DNA from: MWBV01 sp964418095
GTDB taxonomy: Archaea > Nanobdellota > Nanobdellia > Pacearchaeales > GW2011-AR1
Reading direction: 5' to 3'
Assembly: GCA_964418095.1 (NCBI GenBank)
Contig: CAYQKM010000005.1
Span: 1-62,277, forward strand
Length of the DNA: 62,277 nt
A program made the translations under genes and the position numbers. Positions 22,571 through 31,633 of the stretch are shown in pieces. Below the pieces are notes generated by a model. The model searched no databases, was not told the origin of the DNA, and saw only the letters and a list, made by a program, of their open reading frames with translations. Numbering within the stretch: position 1 is the first letter of the stretch; each line of letters opens with the position of its first letter.

Positions 22571-23233
22571 TTAATTTCCTTTGAATTCAAGAATAAGTAA
22601 TCCTTTTGAGAATTCATATCCTACTATAGGGATATTTAAGGGTATTAGTTTGTAGTATGCTTTTTCATTCCCGAGTGCCTTTAGTTCTATGCTATTTTCT
22701 AAAGGGGTTATTGAGATATTTTCTGGAGATTCTACTCCAGGTATTTTTACTTCATAGATTAGTTTATCAGAGATTCTTTTTAGTTCTGTTTTAGGTTCTT
22801 TTTTTGTTAGCTTTGAAAACTTTTTTATCTGTTCATTTGAAAAATGTTTGAGTTTCATATCAGGTTGTTTTTCTTTTTTACTGCCTGGCTGTTTTTGAGT
22901 TCCATCTTCAAGGTTTATTTCTTTTCCATTTATCATTAGCTTTATTTTTGTTTTTGGAAGATTATTCTTATCTGAAATACTGTTTGCCTTTTCCATTTCT
23001 TTTTCTATCATTTTCATTGTTTGAGAAATCATTTTATTCATAAATCCGCCTCCTATCCCTCCCATTAATGAATTAGAGAATATATCTGCTTCATTAAATG
23101 AATCACTTTCACCAAGAATTCCAAAATCTTTTCTATTAGATTCCCTTTTTAGAGGGAGCCCGCAGTTAGAACAAAAGTTATCTTTTTTACCTGCTTTCTT
23201 ACCACATCTCTGACAATTTTTTTTATAGAACAT
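22571..23233 (-). CDS. zinc-ribbon protein with an Hsp20/CS-like C-terminal domain
   Basis: This 220-residue protein has an N-terminal zinc ribbon (CQRC at 7-10, CSNC at 21-24). A Ser/Gly/Met-rich middle includes GGIGGGFMNKM. The C-terminal beta domain (about 135-218) reads LIYEVKIPGVESPENISITP, IELKALGNEKAYYKL and a closing LLILEFKGN. That strand order is typical of alpha-crystallin/CS-fold co-chaperones. I infer a chaperone adaptor, but family assignment of the C-terminal domain is by eye. It follows tRNA-Ile on the same strand. Confidence 0.65.
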   Translation of the reverse strand: MFYKKNCQRCGKKAGKKDNFCSNCGLPLKRESNRKDFGILGESDSFNEADIFSNSLMGGIGGGFMNKMISQTMKMIEKEMEKANSISDKNNLPKTKIKLMINGKEINLEDGTQKQPGSKKEKQPDMKLKHFSNEQIKKFSKLTKKEPKTELKRISDKLIYEVKIPGVESPENISITPLENSIELKALGNEKAYYKLIPLNIPIVGYEFSKGLLILEFKGN

Positions 23234-23324
23234 CTTATTTTATATACAATTTGTTTTAAAAGGTTTTTGTATGTTATATATGCAAAATAATAATAGTTAT
23301 ATACTCTGATTTTTACTTGTTTTT

Positions 23325-23735
23325 ATGAGTGAAGATAAGAAAAAACAAATTAAAATGATAAGAGAAATCCCTCTAGAATCTAAACATATTAGATGGAATT
23401 TTGAACCTTCAATAGATAATTTTTATATGGATATTCCTCTTGCAAGATATTATTTTGCAATTGTAGATAAAAGAGATGCTTATAGAAGAGAATTAGCAGA
23501 TAAGATTGTTAGTAAGATGATAAAATCAGGCTCCTCTGTTCTTCAAATTGGAAGCCCTTTTGAAATCCCTGTTAAAAAAGGAGAGTATGGATTATTATTT
23601 TTAGTGTATGATGCCCTTGTTAAACCTGAAACTTTAAATCTTGAAAGATTGAATGCTCCTATTAAGAGAGACTATCGACTTAAAGGTAAAAAAGTTTTGA
23701 ATATTGAAGGTTACTTAACAAGAATTTATGGATGA
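23325..23735 (+). CDS. hypothetical protein, 136 residues
   Basis: I do not recognise this protein. It is soluble and mixed alpha/beta, without cysteines or an obvious motif. Notable stretches are HIRWNFEPSIDNFYMDIPLARYYF, a basic helix KRDAYRRELADKIVSKM and a closing GKKVLNIEGYLTRIYG. The gene is divergent from the zinc-ribbon/Hsp20-like gene, with a TATA-rich 91-nt gap between them. Coding is supported by the uninterrupted frame and a plausible residue composition. Confidence 0.65.
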   Translation: MSEDKKKQIKMIREIPLESKHIRWNFEPSIDNFYMDIPLARYYFAIVDKRDAYRRELADKIVSKMIKSGSSVLQIGSPFEIPVKKGEYGLLFLVYDALVKPETLNLERLNAPIKRDYRLKGKKVLNIEGYLTRIYG

Positions 23736-23799
23736 ATTAGTTTAAGAGATATTTTAAACTTGTAGAAAAGTATTTAAATACATATTATTTATATTCTAT

Positions 23800-24402
23800 A
23801 TGGTTAAGAAAAAGAGGGAAAATAAATTTAATATTTCAAATAGACTTGCCTATACATTAATGATTATTCTTTCAATTGCATTATTAGGAATTGGGGTTTA
23901 TGCTAACACTGCTGGAGTTAAACCTAATCCGGGTCATTTTTTAAGTGAACTTTCTCCTGATAAAGTTTGTTCTACTGGACAGGCTGCAATCTGGAATGGG
24001 ACTCATTTTGCATGTGCAACTATAGTTGATTCAAGATTCACAGTAGCACCTGATGGATTGTTATGCTTTGATGCTCCGGCTCATTGTTCTTTGGAAATTA
24101 AACACTGTTCAGCTAAAACAGGCTCATTTGATGTTGATGTTAAACCTTCAGTATGTTCTGACTGGGATGAGGAATATCTTAAGGATTTTTGTCGATCACG
24201 ATGCGCAGATATATATGGTTCTATTGCTTGTAATGGACACATTTCTCTTTGTGGTAGCGGTAGTGGAGGAACTGCTGTAGCTTGGTCATTGGATGGCACA
24301 ACAGCCTTTTGCAAACACCCTTCTTCTGTAAGGTGTAATTGTGGGAGTAATGAACTTTACAGTCAAGAAGTTTATCATTCTGCTGGACAGAGATGCATTT
24401 AA
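23800..24402 (+). CDS. secreted or anchored cysteine-rich protein
   Basis: This 200-residue protein has a basic N-terminus, a hydrophobic segment at about 16-34 (AYTLMIILSIALLGIGVYA) and an outside domain with about 15 cysteines. The segment NTAGVKPNPGHFLSEL follows the membrane helix, and IWNGTHFAC carries an N-glycosylation-type sequon. The cysteine-dense second half suggests several disulphides. Function is unknown; it fits the set of cysteine-rich surface proteins in this window. It is preceded by a TATA-like TATTTAAATA about 25 nt before the ATG. Confidence 0.7.
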   Translation: MVKKKRENKFNISNRLAYTLMIILSIALLGIGVYANTAGVKPNPGHFLSELSPDKVCSTGQAAIWNGTHFACATIVDSRFTVAPDGLLCFDAPAHCSLEIKHCSAKTGSFDVDVKPSVCSDWDEEYLKDFCRSRCADIYGSIACNGHISLCGSGSGGTAVAWSLDGTTAFCKHPSSVRCNCGSNELYSQEVYHSAGQRCI

Positions 24403-24468
24403 TTATTGACATATTATCTTATTTTTAATTATCCAAAATTTTTTAAAGTTTGAATATATTGTATTTTT

Positions 24469-24813
24469 ATGGTAGAAGGAATTGTTGAATTTAATGAGTG
24501 GCAGACTTTTGATTTAAGAGTTGCACAGATAATCGGAGTTGAAGATATTCCTGGAGCAGATAGATTATATAAAATTACATTGGATGTTGGTAAAGAGATT
24601 GGGGAGAGAACTATTTGCGCAGGTATTAAACAGTATTATTCTAAAGAAGAACTTCTTGGAAAGAAAATTGCTTTTTTTAGTAATTTAAGACCTAGGACAA
24701 TGAAAGGAATAGAAAGTCAAGGAATGTTATTAGCTGCTGTTTCAGAAGACCATTCTGAAGTTGTTTTAGTTTGCCCTGAAAAGAACATTGCTAATGGGTG
24801 TAAAATAAGCTAA
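24469..24813 (+). CDS. tRNA-binding domain protein (MetRS C-terminal/CsaA-like)
   Basis: The 114-residue protein is a single OB fold of the tRNA-binding type: FDLRVAQIIGVEDIPGADRLYKITLDVG, TICAGIKQYYSKEELLGKKIAFFSNL, and RTMKGIESQGMLLAA. In archaea such free-standing domains act as a beta subunit of methionyl-tRNA synthetase or as general tRNA-binding modules. No MetRS gene is in the window, so the partner cannot be told. The start follows a TATA-like TTTTTTAAAG by about 27 nt. Confidence 0.85.
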   Translation: MVEGIVEFNEWQTFDLRVAQIIGVEDIPGADRLYKITLDVGKEIGERTICAGIKQYYSKEELLGKKIAFFSNLRPRTMKGIESQGMLLAAVSEDHSEVVLVCPEKNIANGCKIS

Positions 24814-24860
24814 GAAAATAATTTTAATAGTAAGTTAGTAATATCTTTTTTAATAGCAAT

Positions 24861-25628
24861 CTAGTAATATCTTTTCATTATTCTTTTCCAGAAAGGATAT
24901 TTGTCTTTATTAGAACTGTAATTTGCACTGACTATTCTTGCTGCAATTTCTTTATATGCTCTTGATGCATTTGAGTGAGGATGACTGTGCACAACAGCGT
25001 CTTTTTGATTTAGTGCTTTTTTAACTGTTATGTCCTCTGGAATCATCCCTAAAATAGGAACTTCAAGCATTTCTTTTACTGCTTCTGGAGTCATTTCTAT
25101 TTTATCTTTTCTTACTCTTGTTACTATAACTCCTAAAACTGTCTTTTTCATTTGCTCTGCAAGTTTTATTGTTTTAAGTGCATCAGCTATTGCAGGCATT
25201 TCAGCATTTGTTATTATTATTAACTCATCTGCTAAATTAATTGTAGCAAGAGCTTCATTTCCTAAGCCAGCAGAACTATCTACAATAATATATTCTGATA
25301 GTCCTTGAAAGTCTTTTTTAAAGTCAGAAATTCTATCAGGATTTACTTTTTTTAATTCTTTTATTGATAGAGAAGAAGGCATTATTTTTAGTCCTGATTC
25401 GTGTTCGTATATTGCTTCTTTTGGTTCTGCTTTTCCTCTTAAAACATGATTAAGACTTACTGGTACTTCTGGAGAATTCAGATGTATTCCTACATTTGGA
25501 GTAGATAGATTTCCATCAATAACTAAAACATCTTTTCCAAAATAGTTTATTGCAGCACCTAAATTTATTGCTGTGGTTGTTTTTCCAACTCCTCCTTTTC
25601 CAGAAGTTACCACAATTATCTTTTTCAT
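24861..25628 (-). CDS. MinD/ParA-type ATPase
   Basis: This 255-residue deviant Walker A ATPase has KGGVGKTTTAINLG at about residues 11-24, the Walker B-like IIVDSSAGLG near 114-123, and ITNAEMPAI, as in archaeal MinD. The C-terminus ends with basic and aromatic residues (FWKRIMKRYY) that could form the membrane-targeting amphipathic helix. A role in placing FtsZ or other surface machinery is possible. The gene for a 157-residue charged protein lies 22 nt upstream on the same strand and is a likely partner. Confidence 0.88.
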   Translation of the reverse strand: MKKIIVVTSGKGGVGKTTTAINLGAAINYFGKDVLVIDGNLSTPNVGIHLNSPEVPVSLNHVLRGKAEPKEAIYEHESGLKIMPSSLSIKELKKVNPDRISDFKKDFQGLSEYIIVDSSAGLGNEALATINLADELIIITNAEMPAIADALKTIKLAEQMKKTVLGVIVTRVRKDKIEMTPEAVKEMLEVPILGMIPEDITVKKALNQKDAVVHSHPHSNASRAYKEIAARIVSANYSSNKDKYPFWKRIMKRYY

Positions 25629-25650
25629 TTTTTAGCTTGTTAAATGAGGT

Positions 25651-26124
25651 TTATTTTGATAGAAGAAATTGTTTTGTAGTACTTATAAACTTTTCCAGCT
25701 TATCTGCATATTCTTTCAATTTTTCTAAATCTACGTTTATCTCCTTCCCTTGATAGAATATTTTTAAAGCGACATTTTTTCTGAACTCCCCTATCCTTTC
25801 TGTCCTTAATTCATCTATTTTCCTGAACATTATGTACATCTCAATAACTTCTTGGAAATTTTTATCGTTTTTGAAAAGCTTTTTTATTTCTTCTATTTTC
25901 CCTAAAGGATTTGAAGGAATTGCCTTTATTTTCTTCTTTTTCTTTGCACTTTTTAAAATCTCTTCGATACTTGTTTCAATCATTTTTCTCCATCTTAGAA
26001 TAAGATTTTTGATTACATCACAAGTTTTAGTGTATTTCAGACTTACATATAAAAGGTGATCCGCGCTTATTTTTTCTTGTATGATTTCTTCCATTAACTT
26101 GTTAGACTTTCTCCTCCTGTTCAT
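25651..26124 (-). CDS. hypothetical helical protein upstream of the MinD ATPase
   Basis: This 157-residue protein is not recognised. It is basic and rich in predicted helix (MEEIIQEKISADHLLYVSLKY, IEEIKKLFKNDKNFQEVIEMYIMFRK, LEKLKEYADKLEKFI), with a KKKKKIKA patch in the middle. No zinc or catalytic motif is visible. Its stop is 22 nt from the MinD start, so the two are probably one operon. A regulator or partner of the ATPase is a reasonable guess. Confidence 0.7.
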   Translation of the reverse strand: MNRRRKSNKLMEEIIQEKISADHLLYVSLKYTKTCDVIKNLILRWRKMIETSIEEILKSAKKKKKIKAIPSNPLGKIEEIKKLFKNDKNFQEVIEMYIMFRKIDELRTERIGEFRKNVALKIFYQGKEINVDLEKLKEYADKLEKFISTTKQFLLSK

Positions 26125-26219
26125 AATGGTTTATTTAGAAGTGTAAATTATAATGTGTAATGTATTTATATACTTTTTGCTGTTTTATAGGAGTGAAAGT
26201 TTTTAGTATTTTTTAGGAT

Positions 26220-26552
26220 TTAACTAAGTTCAAGAATGGTTTCAGCTAAATCTCCATTGTGTTTTTCAAGTGTTTTTTTAGCAATTTCCTCTGTAACACC
26301 TGTTTTTTCTATAATTGTGCTTATATCTTCTTTAGAAATCTCTTCTTTGGCATATTCTTCAGAAATTTCTCCTGCAATTTGAAATGTTTCTTGTCCTTGC
26401 ATTTTTATTTTTGTTACAGATGGATTATTAATGATTATTCTAGAATTGTCTGTTTTTTCAATTATTACTCTTTCAGCAGGAACATTCTCTTGGGTTATTC
26501 CCATTTTCTTGAGCATTCCTTGCATCTGTCTGGGGTCAACTCCTGGAAACAT
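26220..26552 (-). CDS. nac: nascent polypeptide-associated complex protein aNAC
   Basis: aNAC binds nascent chains at the ribosome exit tunnel. The 110-residue protein begins MFPGVDPRQMQGMLKKMGI and has the NAC domain (about 30-65: NSRIIINNPSVTKIKMQGQETFQIAGE). A C-terminal UBA domain ends in HNGDLAETILELS. Its length and layout are those of the archaeal homodimeric NAC. The Sec61-beta gene ends 15 nt upstream on the same strand, pairing nascent-chain handling with the translocon. Confidence 0.95.
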   Translation of the reverse strand: MFPGVDPRQMQGMLKKMGITQENVPAERVIIEKTDNSRIIINNPSVTKIKMQGQETFQIAGEISEEYAKEEISKEDISTIIEKTGVTEEIAKKTLEKHNGDLAETILELS

Positions 26553-26567
26553 TTTAGAAAATTGTAT

Positions 26568-26729
26568 TTATTTGAATATATAAGGCATCACTAATCTAAA
26601 TGCTATAATAAATATAACAAGGATTACAACATGGATAGGTTTTAAGTTAATATAGCTTTCATACTCCTCACTATATCTCATTAACCCTCCAAACCCTCCT
26701 GGGAGGCTTACTTTATTGTCTTGTGCCAT
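26568..26729 (-). CDS. secG: preprotein translocase subunit Sec61-beta (SecG)
   Basis: The reverse strand encodes a 53-residue protein that begins MAQDNKVSLPGGFGGLMRYS and has one C-terminal membrane helix (HVVILVIFIIAFRLVMPYIF). The PGGFGGLMRY...EE stretch followed by a single helix is the signature of archaeal Sec61-beta, a small tail-anchored subunit of the SecYE channel. The ATG lies at 26729 and the stop at 26568-26570. It precedes aNAC by 15 nt in an apparent operon, divergent from valS. Confidence 0.92.
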   Translation of the reverse strand: MAQDNKVSLPGGFGGLMRYSEEYESYINLKPIHVVILVIFIIAFRLVMPYIFK

Positions 26730-26780
26730 GAATACTTTAAAGAGAGATAGTTTTTAAAAGTTTGCTGAATAAACCAATCT

Positions 26781-29156
26781 ATGACTAATCATAATTCAGA
26801 ATCAAAATTTAGCCTTAAAGATATGGAGAAGAAATGGAAAGAATTTTGGGAAAAAGAAAAAATCTATTCTTTAGATTTGAAGAAAAAGGAAATTTTTTCT
26901 ATTGATACGCCTCCTCCATATATCTCAGGGAGAATGCATATTGGACATGTTTTTAGTTATTCGCAACAAGACTTTATCGTGAGGTTTCAAAGAATGTTTT
27001 TGTCTGGAAAAAATGGAGGGGTTTTTTATCCTTTTGGAACAGATGACAATGGGTTACCAACAGAGAGATTTATTGAGAAGATGAATCATGTTAAAAGTAG
27101 AAATATGGGAAGATCAGAATTTATTCAGCTTTGCATTGAATCTTTAAAAAAAATAACTCCTGAATGCATACAGGATTTTAAGGACCTTGGAATCTCTGCA
27201 GATTATTCTATTTATTATTCTACTATTGATGATAACTCAAGAAAATTATCCCAAAAATCATTTATAGAATTATATAAATCTAAAGATATTTATCAGAAAG
27301 AATTTCCTACAATGTGGTGCACAGACTGCCAAACCTCTATTGCTCAGGCAGAACTTGAAGATAAGGAGCAAAAAAGTTTATTTTCTACTTTAAAATTTTC
27401 TTGTGGAAAAAAAGAGCTACTTATTGCTACAACAAGGCCTGAACTTTTAGGCGCGTGCGTTGCTGTTTTTGTGCATCCTACAGACAAAAGATATTCTAAT
27501 TTTATTGGAAAAAATGCAAGTGTCCCTTTGTTTAATTTTGAAGTTCCTATAATAGCAGATGTATCTGCTAACCCCGATAAAGGGACAGGTGCATTGATGG
27601 TTTGCTCTTATGGAGATAAATATGATGTTGATGCAATAATTAAACACAATCTCTCTCCAAAAATAATCTTTGATAAAACAGGTAGAATAAATTCCGGAAA
27701 ATATCTTGGATTAAATATTGAAGAAGCAAGAAAAAAAATACTTGAAGAGTTAAAAGAAAAGAATCTTATTTTAGAGCAAAAAGAAATTATGCATGTTGTT
27801 AATTGCCATGATAAGTGTGGGACTCCTGTAGAATTTATCCCAACAAAGCAATGGTTTATAAAAATTCTAGATAAAAAAAATAAACTCCTTGAGCAGGGAA
27901 ATAAAATTAATTGGCATCCTGAGTTTATGCATAAGAGATATGATAATTGGGTTAATGGATTAGACTGGGATTGGTCTATTTCTAGAAATAGGCATTTTGG
28001 AGTCCCTATTCCTTCTTGGGAGTGTGAAAAGTGCAATAAGATAATTATTGCAGAAGAAAAAGAACTTCCTATTGATCCTTTAAAAGTAAAAAAGAAGTGT
28101 CCCAAATGTAAAGAATATGCAAAACCAGAATACATGGTTTTAGATACATGGGCAACATCTTCTTTAACACCTCAAATAGCAAGCTCTCTTATTAAAAATA
28201 AAATTGTTATTCCCTACTCGCTTAGACCTCAAGGACATGATATAATTAGGACTTGGGCATTTTATACAATTGTTAAAAGCTATTTACATGAGAATAAAAT
28301 ACCTTGGAAAGATATTGTAATATCTGGAAATGTTTCATTGGGAGGAGAGAAAATGTCTAAATCTAAGGGAAATATTGTCTCTCCTGTTGAAGTAATGGAA
28401 AAACATGGAGCAGATGCAACTAGATTTTGGGCTGCCGGATCAAAGTTAGGAAATGATTTGGATTATCAGGAGAAAGATTTGATTTCTGGGGTAAAGATGA
28501 TTAATAAATTGGTCAATGCATCAAAATTTGTTTTTATGAATCTTAAAGATTATAATCCTAAAAATAAGCCAGCAAAATTAGAGAAGATAGATGAAATATT
28601 TTTAGATAAATTAAATCTTTTAGTTAAAACTTCAACAGAGAGCTTTAAGGAATATGAATTTTCTAAAGTTAAGAGTGATGTTGAGAGATTTTTTTGGAGT
28701 GATTTTTGTGATAATTATCTTGAAATTGTTAAGAAAAGAGTTTACCAGGGAGAAGGAAATTTAAGATTATCTGCACAGTATACTTTGCATAGGTCTCTTT
28801 TAATTATCTTGAAACTTATTGCACCAATTATGCCTTTTATCACAGAGGAAATATATCAAGAGTATTTTAAGAAAAATGAAAAAGAAAAATCAATTCATCT
28901 AAGCAATTGGCCAGAGTTTGAGAAATTAAATAAAAACCTAGAGAAGAATCTTGAGATATTAGAAAAACTATATTTAACTATCTCGCAGATAAGACAAGAA
29001 AAATCTTTAAACAAAAAATCAATGAATTCTGAAATTGCTTTAATGTTAGAGGATAATGTTTACAACATTTTATTGCCTGTTCTTAGTGATTTAAAGAATG
29101 TTTCAAATGCTGGAGAAATTAAAAAAGGAAAAAAATTTGAAGTTAGGTTTTTGTAG
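26781..29156 (+). CDS. valS: valyl-tRNA synthetase
   Basis: The 791-residue class Ia synthetase charges tRNA-Val. It has the HIGH motif in SGRMHIGHVFSY (53-56), GTDDNGLPTE characteristic of ValRS, the CP1 editing domain with TTRPELLGAC and GTGALMVCS (proofreading of mischarged Thr), the KMSKS motif in GEKMSKSKGN near residue 524 and the C-terminal anticodon-binding helices. Two CxxC pairs occur near residue 180 and a pair near 420. The family's C-terminal coiled coil is short or absent. Confidence 0.95.
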   Translation: MTNHNSESKFSLKDMEKKWKEFWEKEKIYSLDLKKKEIFSIDTPPPYISGRMHIGHVFSYSQQDFIVRFQRMFLSGKNGGVFYPFGTDDNGLPTERFIEKMNHVKSRNMGRSEFIQLCIESLKKITPECIQDFKDLGISADYSIYYSTIDDNSRKLSQKSFIELYKSKDIYQKEFPTMWCTDCQTSIAQAELEDKEQKSLFSTLKFSCGKKELLIATTRPELLGACVAVFVHPTDKRYSNFIGKNASVPLFNFEVPIIADVSANPDKGTGALMVCSYGDKYDVDAIIKHNLSPKIIFDKTGRINSGKYLGLNIEEARKKILEELKEKNLILEQKEIMHVVNCHDKCGTPVEFIPTKQWFIKILDKKNKLLEQGNKINWHPEFMHKRYDNWVNGLDWDWSISRNRHFGVPIPSWECEKCNKIIIAEEKELPIDPLKVKKKCPKCKEYAKPEYMVLDTWATSSLTPQIASSLIKNKIVIPYSLRPQGHDIIRTWAFYTIVKSYLHENKIPWKDIVISGNVSLGGEKMSKSKGNIVSPVEVMEKHGADATRFWAAGSKLGNDLDYQEKDLISGVKMINKLVNASKFVFMNLKDYNPKNKPAKLEKIDEIFLDKLNLLVKTSTESFKEYEFSKVKSDVERFFWSDFCDNYLEIVKKRVYQGEGNLRLSAQYTLHRSLLIILKLIAPIMPFITEEIYQEYFKKNEKEKSIHLSNWPEFEKLNKNLEKNLEILEKLYLTISQIRQEKSLNKKSMNSEIALMLEDNVYNILLPVLSDLKNVSNAGEIKKGKKFEVRFL

Positions 29157-29228
29157 CTGAAAATTCTTTAGAATATTAGGAATTAGATATTAACCAAATT
29201 TTATAAACCCCTTTCATTTTCTTTAACG

Positions 29229-31610
29229 ATGAGTACAATAACAAAAATAGAATTAGAAAACTTACTTGAGGAATTAGAAGTTCATAAGGGAAGACATACT
29301 GAATTAATTACAGTGTATATTCCTGCTGGATATGATATTGTATCTGTTCAAAAGCAACTTGAAGCAGAAAAATCTACTGCTAAAAATATTAAATCAACCT
29401 CTACAAGAAAAAATGTTGTTGATGCTCTTGATAAGATTGTTAGATATTTAAAAGAGTTTAAAGGAAGTTCTGAAAAAGGGTTAGCAATTTTTTGTGGTAA
29501 TATTTCAAAAGTAGAGGGAGTTGATGATTTGCAATTATGGGGTATAGAGCCCCCTTTGCCTTTAAAGATGAGATTATATAGATGCGACAAAGAATTTGTA
29601 TTAGAACCTCTTAGAGAATTGCTTGAAGTGTCAGAGATATTTGCGTTGCTTGTTATGGATAGAAAAGAGGCAACAATTGGAGTTCTTGAAGGAAAAAGAA
29701 TAGATGTTTTACAAAAAATGACTTCAGGGGTTCCAAGCAAAGTTAGAGCAGGAGGGCAATGTCTTAGTCCTGATACTTTAATTATGAAAGAAGATGGAGA
29801 CATAATCAAGATTAAAGATTCCCATAATCCTTTAATTGTTCTTAGTGAGAATTTTAACAAAGAATTTGCTGAAGGAACACCTATAATTGCTAAGTGGGAA
29901 AATAATAAAGAATTATTTAAAATTACCACATGTTATCCAAAATTTGAAATTAAATCTTCAGCTGAGCACACTTTTTTTGTTAGAACTGATAATGGAATTG
30001 AAGAAAAGAATCTTGGAGAAATAAAAGAAGGAGATTATTTAATCGTCCCAGAAGAGATAAACTTAAATTTAGAAGACCAAAAGATTAATTTCCTTCCTGA
30101 AATTAAACAAAGTCTTAATATCAAAGAAATTAATATCCCCCTTAATATTAATTATTCCCTTTCAAAAATATTGGGTTATTACTTAGGAGATGGATGTAAT
30201 GAAATTGATAGAATCACTTTCTTTGAACAAAGAGAAGAAGTTGCAATGCATTATAAAAGTTTAATTAAAGAGGTGTTTGGGATTGATTCTGATTTAAAAT
30301 TTAGAGAAGATAAGAATCACTGGCAATTGAGGGTTTATAGTAGAATTTTGAGTCAATTTTTTAAGCAAATTTTACCTGAGAAAAACAAAACCTTAAATGA
30401 GGAGATACCTTCTATTATTTTGAAATCTTCAGATAATTCTCTAAGGGGGTTTGTTTCTGGTTTTTTTGATGCTGAAGGTTATGTCTCTAATGGGAGAGTT
30501 GCTTTTGGAATAAATAATGGATTGTTATCAAAGCAGCTTCAATTTGCCCTTTTAAGATTGGGAATTATATCTTCTGTTAGCGAGTATGATAATAGAAAAA
30601 ATCCTTATTTAGATAAGACTAGATATAATTTAGTAATCTATGACTTGGAATCTTTGAAAAAATTTTATTCTTTAATTGGATTTTCTTCAAAAGAGAAGCA
30701 AGATAAAGTTGGTGATTTAATTAAAAATAAAAGTAATAGAAGTAAAGTTAGACAGTTGGCGGCTAGTGGTTCAGATGTAGCAAGAGTAATAAGAAATTCG
30801 GGATTAGATACAAGAGATTTTAATTGTGGCTACTTTTTTTCTAATAAAAGGCAGATTAGTAAAGAAGCTTTTAAAACAAGAATTTTAGATAAGATTCATA
30901 ATGAAGATTTAAAGAAAAGGTTAGAATTATTTTATAATTCAAATTTAATTACAGCTAAAATTTCTAGAATAAAAAGTATTGGCATTATGCCTACAGTAGA
31001 TATTGAAACAAAAAATCATAATTTTATTGCAAATGGTTTAGTTGTTCATAATTCTTCTCAGCGCTTCCATAGGATTACAGAGGGGTTAACCAAAGAGTTC
31101 TATAAGAGGATTGCAGATGAAATGAAAAATATATTTTATGAAAATAAAAAGTTAAAAGGTATTTTAATTGGTGGCCCAATTCCAACTAAAGATGAGTTTA
31201 TTGATAATGAGTATCTCCCTACTATCTTGAGGAATAAAATTATTGGAAGAATAGATATTGGTGGAAGTGATGAATCTGGATTAAAAGAACTTGTAGAAAA
31301 GTCAAAAGACATTTTAGCAAATCAAGAGATAGTTTATGAGAAAAAACTAATGGAAAAGTTTTTTGAAATGTTAGGTGCAAAACCAGATTTTGTAGCCTAC
31401 AAAGGAGATAAAGTAAAGAAGGCTCTAGAATATGCAGCAGTTGATACTTTACTATTGTCAAAAGAATATGAGAAAACCTTTGCTAAGGAATTAAAAAAAA
31501 TTGCAGAAGATAATGGCACTAAAGTAGAAATGATTTCAGTTGATACAGAAGAAGGAAAGCAATTTTTTAATCTTTCTGGAGTTGGAGCAATACTAAGATA
31601 TAAAATATAA
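29229..31610 (+). CDS. prf1: peptide chain release factor aRF1, interrupted by an intein at GGQ
   Basis: aRF1 recognises all three stop codons and triggers peptide release. The 793-residue precursor contains a 431-residue intein; the extein is about 362 residues. Domain 1 has the stop-codon motif NIKS at 53-56. Domain 2 has GVPSKVRAGGQ, with the intein inserted directly after the catalytic GGQ (175-177), and SSQRFHR follows after splicing. Domain 3 closes with SVDTEEGKQ. The extein is shorter than the usual 410-420 residues, apparently because the zinc-containing mini-domain between the DTLLLSKEY and KVEMISVDT parts of domain 3 is missing. A TATA-like TTTTATAAACC lies about 27 nt upstream. 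Confidence 0.95.
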   Translation: MSTITKIELENLLEELEVHKGRHTELITVYIPAGYDIVSVQKQLEAEKSTAKNIKSTSTRKNVVDALDKIVRYLKEFKGSSEKGLAIFCGNISKVEGVDDLQLWGIEPPLPLKMRLYRCDKEFVLEPLRELLEVSEIFALLVMDRKEATIGVLEGKRIDVLQKMTSGVPSKVRAGGQCLSPDTLIMKEDGDIIKIKDSHNPLIVLSENFNKEFAEGTPIIAKWENNKELFKITTCYPKFEIKSSAEHTFFVRTDNGIEEKNLGEIKEGDYLIVPEEINLNLEDQKINFLPEIKQSLNIKEINIPLNINYSLSKILGYYLGDGCNEIDRITFFEQREEVAMHYKSLIKEVFGIDSDLKFREDKNHWQLRVYSRILSQFFKQILPEKNKTLNEEIPSIILKSSDNSLRGFVSGFFDAEGYVSNGRVAFGINNGLLSKQLQFALLRLGIISSVSEYDNRKNPYLDKTRYNLVIYDLESLKKFYSLIGFSSKEKQDKVGDLIKNKSNRSKVRQLAASGSDVARVIRNSGLDTRDFNCGYFFSNKRQISKEAFKTRILDKIHNEDLKKRLELFYNSNLITAKISRIKSIGIMPTVDIETKNHNFIANGLVVHNSSQRFHRITEGLTKEFYKRIADEMKNIFYENKKLKGILIGGPIPTKDEFIDNEYLPTILRNKIIGRIDIGGSDESGLKELVEKSKDILANQEIVYEKKLMEKFFEMLGAKPDFVAYKGDKVKKALEYAAVDTLLLSKEYEKTFAKELKKIAEDNGTKVEMISVDTEEGKQFFNLSGVGAILRYKI
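29760..31052 (+). mobile_element. aRF1 intein (431 residues) at the GGQ motif
   Basis: The intein starts with Cys right after the Gln of GGQ and ends LVVHN before the +1 Ser of SSQRF. Block A is CLSPDTLIMKEDGD, block B SAEHTFFV, and the C-terminal block is TVDIETKNHNFIANG. Two LAGLIDADG blocks keep acidic residues (ILGYYLGDGC near 315, VSGFFDAEGYV near 409), so a functional homing endonuclease is likely. The insertion site is the most conserved point of the host protein, and release activity needs splicing. Confidence 0.93.
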
Positions 31611-31633
31611 TCTTTGTCTATTATATAATATAT

